A DNA stretch of 64,000 nt from VXYL01 sp965203685 (GCA_965203685.1 OZ241908.1:1-64000), one strand, 5' to 3'. Positions 33,485-41,580 are shown, counted from the stretch's first letter. Notes: a model not told the origin generated them from the sequence alone. Numbers and translations: made by a program.

Positions 33485-34507
33485 ATGACGGAATCGGATT
33501 TCAGCGATTTTCATCGCATCGAGTTGCGCGCGGACCGTCGCACGGGCCTGCGGGCGGTCTTTGCCCTGCATGACCTGACGCTCGGGCCTGCGACCGGCGG
33601 CGTGCGCCGCTGGCGTTACGCGAGCGAGGACGACGCGGTCATGGACGCCATGCGCCTAGCGCGCGGCATGACCCGCAAGAACGCACTGGCCGGATTGCCC
33701 TTCGGGGGCGGCAAGGCCGTGATCATGAGCGACGGCGCGCCGGTGACCAAGGCTCAGCTTCGCGTCCTGGGCCGCTGGATCGACGAACTCCGCGGCGAGT
33801 ACATATCCGCCGAGGATGTCGGGATGCGCGTCGAACACATGGTCGAAGTGCGCAAGGAAACGCGCTTCGTCACCGGCATCGGGGACCGGGGCTTAGGCGG
33901 CCACCCCGGTCCGAAGACCGCGCGGGGGGTGTTCCGCGGCATCGAGGTTGCCTTGGGTGGTTCGGTGAACGGCGCCCGGGTGGCCGTGCAGGGGCTCGGT
34001 GCCGTCGGCATGGCCTTGGTGGAACTGCTGGCCGCCGCTGGTGCGCATCTCACCGTCGCGGATCTCGACGCCGACCGGGTCGAAGTGGCCGAGCACCTCG
34101 GTGCGGAACGCTGTGGCGTCGACGACGTCCTGTTGGGCGATGTCGACGTGGTCGCGCCGTGCGCGCTCGGTCAGATCTTGACCCCGGAGGTGGCACGCGC
34201 CCTCAAGGCACGGGTCGTGGCCGGTTCCGCGAACAACCAGCTCGCAAGTGACGAGGCGGGACGGATCCTCCACGAACGCGGCATCGTCTACGCCCCCGAC
34301 TACGTGATCAACGCCGGCGGCATCATCAGCGCCGGCTACGAGTATCTCGGCTGGAGCGGTGCGGAGGCCCAGATCGATGCCATCGGCCCACGCCTCGATG
34401 CGATCTTCCGCGAGTCGGCGGCGACCGGCGCGCCGACCCATGAGATCGCCGAACGCATGGCGCTCGCTGTGATCGATGAAGCCCGCGCCCGGCGCACGGC
34501 GGCGTAA
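33485..34507 (+). CDS. leucine/phenylalanine/valine dehydrogenase (Glu/Leu/Phe/Val family)
   Basis: The 340-residue enzyme shows the family motif LAGLPFGGGKAVIM with its substrate-binding lysine, an upstream catalytic lysine in RGMTRKNAL, and a Rossmann segment VQGLGAVGMALVELL. The C-terminal YAPDYVINAGGIISAGYEYLG is typical. It converts branched-chain or aromatic amino acids to 2-oxo acids with NAD. Divergent pairing with an Lrp-type regulator suggests amino-acid-responsive catabolism. The exact substrate range is not readable. Confidence 0.9.
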   Translation: MTESDFSDFHRIELRADRRTGLRAVFALHDLTLGPATGGVRRWRYASEDDAVMDAMRLARGMTRKNALAGLPFGGGKAVIMSDGAPVTKAQLRVLGRWIDELRGEYISAEDVGMRVEHMVEVRKETRFVTGIGDRGLGGHPGPKTARGVFRGIEVALGGSVNGARVAVQGLGAVGMALVELLAAAGAHLTVADLDADRVEVAEHLGAERCGVDDVLLGDVDVVAPCALGQILTPEVARALKARVVAGSANNQLASDEAGRILHERGIVYAPDYVINAGGIISAGYEYLGWSGAEAQIDAIGPRLDAIFRESAATGAPTHEIAERMALAVIDEARARRTAA

Positions 34508-34513
34508 GCGCAT

Positions 34514-34574
34514 GTGACGGTACGCGGACGTCCCCATCCGCATTCGGCGGGTGCGCGGACGTCCCCGGCCGCAC
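34514..34574. repeat. tandem pair of REP-like hairpin repeats between convergent genes
   Basis: The first unit (34514-34545) contains GCGGA…TCCGC around CGTCCCCA. The second (34551-34574) begins GTGCGCGGACGTCCCC and ends GCCGCAC, giving a GTGCG/CGCAC stem. Both share the GTGCGCGGACGTCC core seen at 47.9 and 51.6 kb. They fill the 87-base space between the convergent leucine dehydrogenase and FAH-family genes, where they could end transcription from both sides. Confidence 0.55.
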
Positions 34575-34594
34575 GGTCGAGCGATGCCGCCGGC

Positions 34595-35473
34595 TTAGCC
34601 GCCGATGACCGTCGCCGCGTCTTCCTCGACGACCGTGTGCTCGATGTACCCGACCTTCTCGATCTCGATCCGCACTTCGTCGCCGACCTTCAGCCACTTG
34701 GGCGGCCTCATGGCGGCGGCGACACCCGACGACGTGCCGGTAAAGATCACGTCGCCCGGCTCCAGCGTGAACGACTTGGTCAGATGCTCGACCTGCTCGA
34801 AACAGTTGAAGATCAGGTGCTCGGTGTTCGAGTTCTGGCGCACCTCGTCATTGACGACGGTACGGATACCGAGGTTGTGCGGATCCTCGACCTCGTCCGC
34901 GGTCACGATCCAGGGTCCGAACGGCGCGTGCGTATCGAAGGACTTGCCGATCTGCATGGTTCGCGACGCCGCCTGCCAGTCGCGCACGCTCACGTCGTTG
35001 CCGCAGCAGTAGCCGGCGATCACCTCGTGGGCGCGTTCCTTGGGCACGTGCTTGGCGCGCTTGCCGATCACGAAGGCCAGTTCGCCTTCGTAGTCGAGCG
35101 TGTCCGACACGGCCGGCTTGTTGATCGAGCCGTACGGCCGGTTGGTCGCCGTGGTCTGCTTGTTGAACCACATCTGCACGCTCGGGGCGGTGCCGCCCGT
35201 CTCCGCGACGTGGTCGGCGTAGTTCAATCCGATCGCGAGAATCTTGCCGGGCCTCGGCACGGGCGCCTCGAGGACGACGTCGGCGACGGGGAAGGAGACG
35301 TCGGGGTTGGTCTGGGCTTCCTCGGCGAGGGCCATCGCCTCGTCGCCCGCCTCGAGGAACGCGATCATGTCGGACGGCAGTTCCGGGACCACGGCCGGTA
35401 GGTCGATGACCAATTCGCCGACGACCACGCCGATGCGGGTGCGTTGTCCGTGCGTGAACGTGCAGAGTTTCAT
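34595..35473 (-). CDS. fumarylacetoacetate hydrolase family protein
   Basis: The 292-residue protein carries the FAH-domain signatures ILAIGLNYADHVAETG, DYEGELAFVIGKRAKHV (metal-site Glu-x-Glu region), GYCCGNDVSVRDWQ, GKSFDTHAPFGPWIVTADE and a C-terminal GDVIFTGTSSGV. These enzymes hydrolyse or decarboxylate acylpyruvates and oxo-acids from aromatic-ring breakdown. An alpha/beta hydrolase gene lies just upstream on the same strand (nine bases apart), so the two are probably co-transcribed. The substrate is not known. Confidence 0.9.
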   Translation of the reverse strand: MKLCTFTHGQRTRIGVVVGELVIDLPAVVPELPSDMIAFLEAGDEAMALAEEAQTNPDVSFPVADVVLEAPVPRPGKILAIGLNYADHVAETGGTAPSVQMWFNKQTTATNRPYGSINKPAVSDTLDYEGELAFVIGKRAKHVPKERAHEVIAGYCCGNDVSVRDWQAASRTMQIGKSFDTHAPFGPWIVTADEVEDPHNLGIRTVVNDEVRQNSNTEHLIFNCFEQVEHLTKSFTLEPGDVIFTGTSSGVAAAMRPPKWLKVGDEVRIEIEKVGYIEHTVVEEDAATVIGG

Positions 35474-35482
35474 CGATCCCCC

Positions 35483-36130
35483 TTAGATTGTGTCGAGCCA
35501 AGCGCTGGCGTAGCCGGCCATTTCCTCCAACACGCTGTCCGTCCTTTGACGCGTGCGTTTCAGGACCTTGTAGCCGTGGTCCGCGGTTTCGAGCCAGTTC
35601 ACCGTCGCGCCCACGCGCGCGGCCACTTCGTTCAAGAGATCCGCGTTCGCCATGCCGTCGCGGGTACCGGAGAGGAACAGCATGGGTGCTCCGACTTCGT
35701 CGAGATGGTCCGCCCGCTTGGTCGCGAGCTTTTTCGGCATGTGCAACGGGAACGAGCAGAAGATGAGTCCAGCGGGGTCGAGGCCGTGGTCGACCACGGC
35801 GTGGGACGCCATGCGCCCACCGAAGCTGTGCCCGCCGAGCAGGTAGGGGCCGTTGGCGTTCGCCTTCGCGCAGGCGAACGCGGCGGCCACCGTCGCCGTC
35901 GACACGGCTTGCGCATCGACGCGGGACCGCCCTTCTTCCTTGAACGGGAAGTTGTAGCGTAAGGTTGAGATGCCAACCCCAGCGAAGGCCTCGGCGATGC
36001 CCGCCATGCTGGGGTGGCGCATGTCGGCCCCGGCCCCGTGGCCAAGGACCAACGTTGCGCGCTCGCCGTCGGCGGACTGGAGCAGCGCGCTGACCCGCTT
36101 CTCGCCGACGTCGATGCGGAATTCGTCCAT
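35483..36130 (-). CDS. alpha/beta hydrolase (dienelactone hydrolase-like, COG3571 type)
   Basis: The 215-residue protein has the nucleophile elbow GGHSFGGRM, an aspartate in SGTRDGMA and a histidine in TADHGYKV, which together make the catalytic triad. The opening ATLVLGHGAGADMRHPSM is typical of KANL3/Tex30-like or COG3571 hydrolases. It sits between the ClpP-like and FAH-family genes on the same strand, three and nine bases from them, so the three genes probably form one operon. Confidence 0.85.
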   Translation of the reverse strand: MDEFRIDVGEKRVSALLQSADGERATLVLGHGAGADMRHPSMAGIAEAFAGVGISTLRYNFPFKEEGRSRVDAQAVSTATVAAAFACAKANANGPYLLGGHSFGGRMASHAVVDHGLDPAGLIFCSFPLHMPKKLATKRADHLDEVGAPMLFLSGTRDGMANADLLNEVAARVGATVNWLETADHGYKVLKRTRQRTDSVLEEMAGYASAWLDTI

Positions 36131-36133
36131 CTG

Positions 36134-36745
36134 TTAAGGCAAATCGGCGGACGAGTTGATCACGGTGCCGACCAGTCCGTACTCGACGGACTCTTCAACG
36201 CTCATCCAGTAGTCGCGGTCGGTGTCCTTGGCGACGCGGTCGAGCGGCTGGCCTGTTTGATCCGCGATGATCTGGTTGATGCGTTCTCGGGTCTTCAGGA
36301 TTTCGCGGGCTTGGATCTCGATGTCCGACGCGTCGCCGCCGAAGCCGCCGGCCGGTTGGTGGATGAGGAAACGGGTGTTCGGCAGCGCGTAGCGGTTCTC
36401 GCGCTCCGTGGCGAGGTAGATGTGGGTCGCGATGCTGCCCACCCAGCCGGTGCCCACGATCCGCACGGTGGGCTTGATGAAGCGGATCATGTCGAAGATG
36501 GTATCGCCGGACTCGACGTGGCCGCCTGGCGAGCCGATGTAGACGGTGATGGGCTCGTCGCTCTGGAAGGACAGGGCGAGGAGTTTCTCAGCAGTCCGTC
36601 GCGCCACGTCCTTGTCGATCTCGCCAAAGATCGTGAGCGTGCGGTTCTTGAACAGCGTGCTGTCGACGAAGACCGCTTGTTTCGCGGCCTCGGCCGCTTC
36701 CTTTTCCGCATCCTCCGCATCCGGGGCGTCGGCGGCGTGGCGCAT
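36134..36745 (-). CDS. ClpP-like serine protease subunit (non-canonical paralogue)
   Basis: The 203-residue protein starts at an ATG at 36745 with a GAGG ribosome site; an upstream start would add seven residues. It has an acidic, alanine-rich N-terminus, then a ClpP fold: YIGSPGGHVESG, the active-site serine in WVGSIATHIYLA, the histidine in FLIHQPAGG, and the aspartate in DRDYWMS. The GWVGSIATHI segment differs from the usual GQAASMGA. The clpX, tig and lon neighbours of housekeeping clpP are missing. It is likely a second ClpP with a specialised role. Confidence 0.85.
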   Translation of the reverse strand: MRHAADAPDAEDAEKEAAEAAKQAVFVDSTLFKNRTLTIFGEIDKDVARRTAEKLLALSFQSDEPITVYIGSPGGHVESGDTIFDMIRFIKPTVRIVGTGWVGSIATHIYLATERENRYALPNTRFLIHQPAGGFGGDASDIEIQAREILKTRERINQIIADQTGQPLDRVAKDTDRDYWMSVEESVEYGLVGTVINSSADLP

Positions 36746-36830
36746 GGGGAGCCTCACGATAAGCAAAGCGCGCCATCTTAGCGGAATTGATAAGCTGACA
36801 GGAATCTCCTAGCCCACCTCACGAGGAACG

Positions 36831-37142
36831 ATGCCAGCCGTTCACGACCGTGGCGGACTGCCTAGCGACGAGCCGATCGACCGCGCGGAGCACGAATGGG
36901 CGGACTGGGAGCATGTAACCAATGCGCTGGTGGGCGTGCTGCGTCGCCACGGGCTCATCAACGTCGACGAACTCAGGCGCGGCATCGAGACGATGGCACC
37001 CGAGGAGTACCTGTCCTCCAGCTACTATGAACGCTGGTCGGCCTCCATCGAAACGCTCCTTATCGAGAAGGGCGTTCTCAGCAAGGGCGAGATCGATGCC
37101 GCGGCCGCAACGCTGGATGCGCGATGGGGCCAACGGTCTTGA
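36831..37142 (+). CDS. nitrile hydratase family beta-subunit, N-terminal half (separate gene)
   Basis: The 103-residue protein corresponds to the N-terminal helical half of the nitrile hydratase beta subunit: an early HDRGGLPSDEPID, then WEHVTNALVGVLRRHGLINVDELRRGIETMAPEEYLSSSYYERW, with W and Y positions typical of the family. In most nitrile hydratases this is joined to the barrel half; here a stop codon at 37140 ends it, and the second half follows as its own gene with a 19-base overlap. This split matches thiocyanate hydrolase and toyocamycin nitrile hydratase. It starts 85 bases from the divergent ClpP-like gene. Confidence 0.82.
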   Translation: MPAVHDRGGLPSDEPIDRAEHEWADWEHVTNALVGVLRRHGLINVDELRRGIETMAPEEYLSSSYYERWSASIETLLIEKGVLSKGEIDAAAATLDARWGQRS

Positions 37143-37420
37143 GCACGTCGGTCGGCGAGACAGTGACCGTTCGGGCTGCGGAAGTCGACCACCACCACCG
37201 CACACCGTGGTTCATCAAGGGCAAGTCCGGCACGGTTCGCTTGGTGCACGGTGCGTTCCCCAATCCGGAGACACGGGCCCATGGCGGCAACGGCTTGCCG
37301 AAACGCCGCCTCTGCCAGGTGGAGTTCCGCCAGGCCGACGTCTGGGGAACGCGCTACCGCGGCAATGCTGCCGACGTGCTCCTCGTCGATGTCTTTGAAC
37401 AGTGGCTCGAGCGCTCCTGA
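37124..37420 (+). CDS. nitrile hydratase family beta-subunit, C-terminal half (separate gene)
   Basis: The 98-residue protein matches the SH3-like barrel half of the nitrile hydratase beta subunit: GETVTVRAAEVDHHHRTPWF, KGKSGTVRLVHGAFPNPE, then CQVEFRQADVWG and LLVDVFEQWLE. The ATG lies inside the end of the preceding gene (19-base overlap) in another frame, which suggests translational coupling. A frameshift that recently split one gene is possible, but the good fit of both halves and the known three-subunit relatives favour two real subunits. Confidence 0.82.
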   Translation: MGPTVLSTSVGETVTVRAAEVDHHHRTPWFIKGKSGTVRLVHGAFPNPETRAHGGNGLPKRRLCQVEFRQADVWGTRYRGNAADVLLVDVFEQWLERS

Positions 37421-37422
37421 CG

Positions 37423-38043
37423 GTGGCGGACGAACACCCACCATTGCGCCACGCCGAGCGCGGGATGCGCGCCACCCGCATCCTGGCAATCCAGCAGTTG
37501 CTGATCGATAAGGGCCTCATCACCGCCGCCGAGGTCGATGACATCGTCATGCGGTCGCGGGAACGGACGCCGGCGGACGGCGCGAAGGTCGTGGCGCGTG
37601 CGTGGGTCGACGACGCATACAAGGCACGGCTCTTGACTGACGCCCGTGGTGCCGTGGCGGCGTTGGGCTACCGGCTTTCGCACGACTCGGCACTTGCGGT
37701 CGTGGAGAACACTGCCGAAGTGCATCACTTGGTGGTCTGCACGCTGTGTTCGTGCTACCCGACGTCGCTCCTTGGGCAGCCCCCCGACTGGTACAAGAGC
37801 CTCGCCTACCGCCAGCGTGCGGTGATCGAGCCACGGGGCGTGCTCCGGGAGTTTGGCCTCGCATTGGCGGACGATGTCCGCGTTACCGTCGTCGACAGCA
37901 CGGCGGATGTACGCTATCTCGTCCTGCCCCGTCGCCCAGCCGGCACGCACGGGATGGCGGAGGATGCGCTTGCCGAACTGGTGACGCGGGACAGTATGAT
38001 CGGCGTCGCCGAAGCGCGGCCTGCTGTTGCAGCGAGCCGCTAG
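37423..38043 (+). CDS. nitrile hydratase family alpha subunit, cobalt-type active site
   Basis: The 206-residue protein carries the metal motif VCTLCSC (Cys106, Cys109, Ser110, Cys111 from this start); threonine at the variable position indicates the cobalt form rather than iron. It continues GQPPDWYKS, YRQRAVIEPRGVLREFG and YLVLPRRPAGT, all typical. The region preceding it (ENTAEVHHL) and the TRILAIQQLLIDKGLI helix fit too. The tryptophan usually following CYP is replaced by TS. I use the GTG at 37423, just after the beta-half stop; a GTG at 37402 is possible. It would hydrate nitriles or hydrolyse thiocyanate. No activator gene was seen nearby. Confidence 0.88.
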   Translation: MADEHPPLRHAERGMRATRILAIQQLLIDKGLITAAEVDDIVMRSRERTPADGAKVVARAWVDDAYKARLLTDARGAVAALGYRLSHDSALAVVENTAEVHHLVVCTLCSCYPTSLLGQPPDWYKSLAYRQRAVIEPRGVLREFGLALADDVRVTVVDSTADVRYLVLPRRPAGTHGMAEDALAELVTRDSMIGVAEARPAVAASR

Positions 38044-38068
38044 CCAATGAAGACACAAGGAGTCTGAT

Positions 38069-38986
38069 GTGCCCCTGAACCCCGAATACCAGGCCTTGCT
38101 TGACCAGATGGCGCAACTCGAAGGTCCGCCGTTGGTCGATCTGCCGGTCGAGGCCGGACGCGAGATGTACCGCACGATGCAGCCGGAGGCGCCTGAGATC
38201 GAGGTCGGTGCCGTGCTCGACACGGATGCCGACGGCGTGCCGGTCCGCGTCTACCAACCGGTTGGCGAAGGCCCATTCCCCGTGGTGATGATGTTCCACG
38301 GCGGCGGCTGGGTGATCGGCGATCTCACGACAGCCGACGGGCAGAGCCGCGAAGTGTGCCGGCAGGTGCAGGCGGTGGTGATTTCGGTGGACTACCGGCT
38401 CGCGCCGGAACACCGTTTTCCCGCGGCGGCCGACGACTGTTACGCGGCGACGCTGTGGGCTGCGCAGTCCGCTCACCGTTACGGTGGCGACCCGAGTCGC
38501 CTTGCACTGGCCGGGGACAGCGCCGGCGGCAACCTAGCGGCGGTCGTCGCCCAGATGATCCGCGATAGGGGCGGCCCGGCGGTCGCGTTCCAACTGCTCG
38601 TCTACCCGGTCACCGATGGCGTCAACTTCAATACGCCCTCGTACCACGAGAACGGCCAGGACTACATGCTCACCGCCGAGTCCATGCACTGGTTCTGGAA
38701 CCATTACGCGCCGAATGCGGAAGATCGGAGCAACCCCTATGCATCCCCTCTCTTGGCCGAGAACTTGGCAGATCTCCCGGCGGCGCTCGTGATGACGGCC
38801 GAGTACGACCCCTTGCGCGACGAGGGCGAGGCCTACGCCGAGAAGCTCGCGAAGGCTGGGGTCGAAGTGGAGGTGGTCCGCTGCGACGGCCTGATCCATG
38901 GCTTCTTCGGTCAAGCGAGAACGGTCCAGGCGGCCGTGGAACCGATGGCTCGGGCGTGCGAGGCGCTCAAGGCGGCCTTGTCGTGA
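38069..38986 (+). CDS. hormone-sensitive-lipase family alpha/beta hydrolase (esterase)
   Basis: The 305-residue protein carries the HSL-family oxyanion motif MFHGGGWV, the nucleophile GDSAGG, the aspartate in EYDPLRDEG and the histidine in GLIHGFFG. These enzymes hydrolyse short- to medium-chain esters and act in the cytoplasm. It starts 25 bases after the nitrile hydratase alpha gene and overlaps the SDR gene downstream by four bases (GTGA), so all five genes from 36831 to 39699 may be one transcript. Confidence 0.9.
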   Translation: MPLNPEYQALLDQMAQLEGPPLVDLPVEAGREMYRTMQPEAPEIEVGAVLDTDADGVPVRVYQPVGEGPFPVVMMFHGGGWVIGDLTTADGQSREVCRQVQAVVISVDYRLAPEHRFPAAADDCYAATLWAAQSAHRYGGDPSRLALAGDSAGGNLAAVVAQMIRDRGGPAVAFQLLVYPVTDGVNFNTPSYHENGQDYMLTAESMHWFWNHYAPNAEDRSNPYASPLLAENLADLPAALVMTAEYDPLRDEGEAYAEKLAKAGVEVEVVRCDGLIHGFFGQARTVQAAVEPMARACEALKAALS

Positions 38987-39699
38987 AGGACGTTGCCATC
39001 GTGATCGGCGTCGGGCCCGAGGACGGCCTCGGCGGGAGCTTGTGCAAGCGTTTTGCGGCCCGCGGCATGCACGTGTTCGTGGCTGGTCGGACGCCTGAGA
39101 AACTCGACGCGCTGGTCGACGTTGTCACCGCCGCTGGCGGCGAAGCCACGGCCCATCCGGCGGACGCCACCAGTGAATCCGACATCAAGGCGCTGTTCGA
39201 TGCCGCGTGCGCGGCTGGCGACGTGAGACTGGCGATCTACAACGCCGGCAACAGCTTCCCTGGTCGCGTGAAGGACATGGAGACGGCGTATTTCGAGTCC
39301 GCCTGGCGCGTATGCTGCTTCGGCGGCTTCCTGTTCGGCCGCGAAGCGGTCCAGCGGATGACGGGGGGCAGCGTACTGTTCACCGGTGCCAGCGCCTCGC
39401 TACGGGGACGCGCCAACTTCGGCGCGTTCAACGCCGCCAAGGGAGCACTGCGCAATTTCGCGCAGGCGCTCGCCAAGGAGGCGAACGAGGCAGGCATCCA
39501 CGTCGGCCACGTCGTGGTGGACGGGCCGATCGGCGGCGAGAAGATCAAGAGCCGCGCACCCGACTACGCCAAGCGGCTCGGGGAAGGCGGCATGATCAGC
39601 CTCGAAGGCATCGTCGATGCCTTCGAGTTCCTCAGCCTACAGCCCCCAACCGCGTGGTCCTTCGAGGTCGATGTCAGGACGTCGCAGGAACGCTGGTAG
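38983..39699 (+). CDS. SDR-family protein with Phe in place of the catalytic tyrosine
   Basis: The 238-residue protein has a Rossmann start VAIVIGVGPEDGLGGSL (an unusual extra turn in the glycine motif) and a YNAGNS segment. The YxxxK motif reads F149-N-A-A-K153. The C-terminal WSFEVDVRTSQERW resembles the SDR at 13207-13977. The start at 38983 overlaps the esterase stop; an in-frame start at 38956 is weaker. It probably binds NAD(P), but its chemistry is uncertain without the tyrosine. Confidence 0.82.
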   Translation: MKDVAIVIGVGPEDGLGGSLCKRFAARGMHVFVAGRTPEKLDALVDVVTAAGGEATAHPADATSESDIKALFDAACAAGDVRLAIYNAGNSFPGRVKDMETAYFESAWRVCCFGGFLFGREAVQRMTGGSVLFTGASASLRGRANFGAFNAAKGALRNFAQALAKEANEAGIHVGHVVVDGPIGGEKIKSRAPDYAKRLGEGGMISLEGIVDAFEFLSLQPPTAWSFEVDVRTSQERW

Positions 39700-39729
39700 C
39701 GGTCCGTAAAAGGAGCCCTACTCGCTGAC

Positions 39730-40140
39730 TTAGTCGTCGACGCGGGCCTTCGCGGATCCTTTCAAGACCTCGACGCCGTCCTGGTTCACGGTCGTGATGT
39801 CGAGATCCACGATCCCGTTGCTGACACCCACCACCGTCGCCGTGGCGTCGAGCGTATCGCCCGGGAACACCTGGCTGGTGAAGCGCACGCCGTACTCGGT
39901 CAGCCGACCGTCGCCAACATAGTTGGTGACCATCTTGCCGGTCATGCCCATCGTCAACATGCCGTGTGCGAACACGCTCGGATAGCCGGCCACTTCCTTG
40001 GTGAACACCTCGTCCGTGTGCACCGGGTTGTAGTCGCCCGACGCACCGGCGTACATGACGATCTGGGTGCGCTTCAAGTCTTCGACGAGTCGTTCCGTGT
40101 AGGTGTCGCCGACGTTCAGGTCGCTTGCTTGCAGTGACAT
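39730..40140 (-). CDS. MaoC-type hot-dog (R)-enoyl-CoA hydratase subunit
   Basis: The 136-residue hot-dog protein has the hydratase-2 motif YAGASGDYNPVHTDEVFTKE with the catalytic aspartate and histidine, then FAHGMLTMGM. It lies 12 bases downstream of the FAS1-like hot-dog gene on the same strand. Pairs like this act as heterodimeric hydratases for fatty or steroid acyl-CoA, with this chain carrying the catalytic residues. Confidence 0.88.
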   Translation of the reverse strand: MSLQASDLNVGDTYTERLVEDLKRTQIVMYAGASGDYNPVHTDEVFTKEVAGYPSVFAHGMLTMGMTGKMVTNYVGDGRLTEYGVRFTSQVFPGDTLDATATVVGVSNGIVDLDITTVNQDGVEVLKGSAKARVDD

Positions 40141-40152
40141 CGCTTAACCCCC

Positions 40153-40662
40153 TTAGCCTTGGTCAACCGGGCGTTCGGTACGCACGCCGACGCCGATGGC
40201 GGTGACGACGAGGTCGCCGTTCTGGTCGCGGTACTCGGTGACGGACTCGCTGAAGACCAGCTTGCCTGACCGCCGGCCCTGCTTCTCCCACGTCTCGCCG
40301 GGCTTGGTGGTAGCGGACAGTACGTCGCCCGGCTTGATGTGACGGTGGTAGATGAAGCGCTGCTCAGCATGCAGGCCACCGCCTCCGCCGCCACCACCGC
40401 CGCCGCCCCCGCCTTCGCGGGGCTTCGAACCGGACGGCTTGCCGCCGGAGCCGAACCAGCCGTCGCCGTCGATGGGCGGGCGCAAGCCGTAGTTGGGATC
40501 GAACTGCGCGCTGGCCTGGGCGAACGTGGGCGGCGCGATGATGCTGCCCGGTTCGGTGCCCTTGGCGTAGTCCTCGTCGTAGTAGACCTGGTTGTCGTCG
40601 CCGACGGAGCGCGCGAACATCATGATGTGGCTCGCTTCCACGGAGAATTTCTCTACAGCCAT
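40153..40662 (-). CDS. FAS1-like dehydratase domain protein (hot-dog partner) with polyglycine tract
   Basis: The 169-residue protein opens with the MaoC-N/FAS1-like features VEKFSVEASHIMMFARSVGDDNQVYYDEDYA and IIAPPTFA, then carries about 13 consecutive glycines before the second half (GLHAEQRFIYHRHIKPGDVLSATT). Glycine runs in this loop are seen in some of these proteins, but 13 in a row is long and the codons are mostly GGC, GGT and GGA, a simple-sequence stretch liable to length change. It pairs with the downstream catalytic hot-dog subunit. Confidence 0.85.
   Translation of the reverse strand: MAVEKFSVEASHIMMFARSVGDDNQVYYDEDYAKGTEPGSIIAPPTFAQASAQFDPNYGLRPPIDGDGWFGSGGKPSGSKPREGGGGGGGGGGGGGLHAEQRFIYHRHIKPGDVLSATTKPGETWEKQGRRSGKLVFSESVTEYRDQNGDLVVTAIGVGVRTERPVDQG
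40370..40416. repeat. low-complexity glycine-codon repeat inside the FAS1-like gene
   Basis: A run of GCC/ACC/CCC-type triplets on the plus strand, about 40 bases, encodes the polyglycine loop on the minus strand. Trinucleotide repetition of this sort is prone to slippage by whole codons, so the length could vary between cells without breaking the frame. The boundaries are approximate. Confidence 0.55.
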
Positions 40663-40803
40663 GTTCCTCCCTTCGCTTGGGTATGAGTGACTTGGTGCGG
40701 CCTACACGCCGCAGCCGCGTAACTTAGCAAAAGTGGCCGTGCTCGGGATACGCGTGTTCGCGGTGCGTGATATGCGGGCGTGCACCTAGAAACGTACCCC
40801 CCT

Positions 40804-41580
40804 TTAGCGACCCTTGAATTCCGGCTTGCGCTTCTCGAGAAACGCGGCGATGCCTTCCTCCTTGTCTTCGGTCTGCACCAGCGCTCCTTGCGCGTACTTC
40901 TCGAGCATCAACGCACCGGCCAGGCTCGCCTCCATCCCGAAATGCACCATGGCCTTCATGGTGCGCGGCACGAAGGGCGCGAACGTCGCGAGGTGGTCGG
41001 CCATCCGGCGCGCTTCCGGTAGCAGTTCGTCCTTGGCAACGACCCGCGTCACAAGACCGATGGACAAGGCCCGTCCGGCATCGATGGGTTCCCCCATCAG
41101 CATCATCTCCATGGCCCAACCCTTGCCAACGATTCGCGGCAAACGTGCCGTCGCGCCGCCGCCGGGGATGATGCCGAGCTTGCCCTCCGGCGTGGCGAAC
41201 CGGGAGTTCGGGGTCGCGATGCGCAGATCGCAACCGAGGGCCACCTCGAGGCCGCCGCCCATGCAGATGCCGTCGATGGCGGCAATGGTCGGCTTCGGTG
41301 TACGTTCGAGTTGCTCCGCCAAGCCTTGGACGATCGGTTCGAGCGCCTTCCTCAAGTCGCGGTCGACGACCTCGGACAGGTCCGAGCCGGACGCGAAGGC
41401 GCGACCACCGGCGCCGGTTACCGTGATCACTTTGACTGCATCGTCCGCGGCCGCTTCCGCCACGGCCTCCTGCAACTCCCGCAGCGTGTCGAGCGAGATC
41501 GCGTTATGCTTTTCCGGCCGATTGATGGTGACAAGCGCCATGGGCCCTTCGACGCCATAGCGGATTTCACGGTAGCTCAA
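40804..41580 (-). CDS. enoyl-CoA hydratase/isomerase (crotonase) family protein
   Basis: The 258-residue protein carries MALVTINRPEKHNAIS, then the oxyanion-hole and active-site blocks GGRAFASGSDLSEV, IDGICMGGGLEVALGCDLRIA and GKLGIIPGGGATARLPRIVG, all standard for crotonases. A strong ribosome site (GGAGGAAGGAAG) precedes a TTG at 41580, which I prefer to the far-upstream starts of the longer open frame. The conserved glutamate of classical enoyl-CoA hydratase lies in the PEGKLGI region. It probably works with the hot-dog hydratase pair in acyl-CoA breakdown, although those genes are 140 bases downstream of its end. Confidence 0.88.
   Translation of the reverse strand: MSYREIRYGVEGPMALVTINRPEKHNAISLDTLRELQEAVAEAAADDAVKVITVTGAGGRAFASGSDLSEVVDRDLRKALEPIVQGLAEQLERTPKPTIAAIDGICMGGGLEVALGCDLRIATPNSRFATPEGKLGIIPGGGATARLPRIVGKGWAMEMMLMGEPIDAGRALSIGLVTRVVAKDELLPEARRMADHLATFAPFVPRTMKAMVHFGMEASLAGALMLEKYAQGALVQTEDKEEGIAAFLEKRKPEFKGR

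Noticed and set aside
40696..40713. TGCGGC/GCCGCA hairpin upstream of the FAS1-like gene as a terminator
   Set aside because: Only six pairs, no U-tract and common in G+C-rich sequence; not enough to list as a feature.
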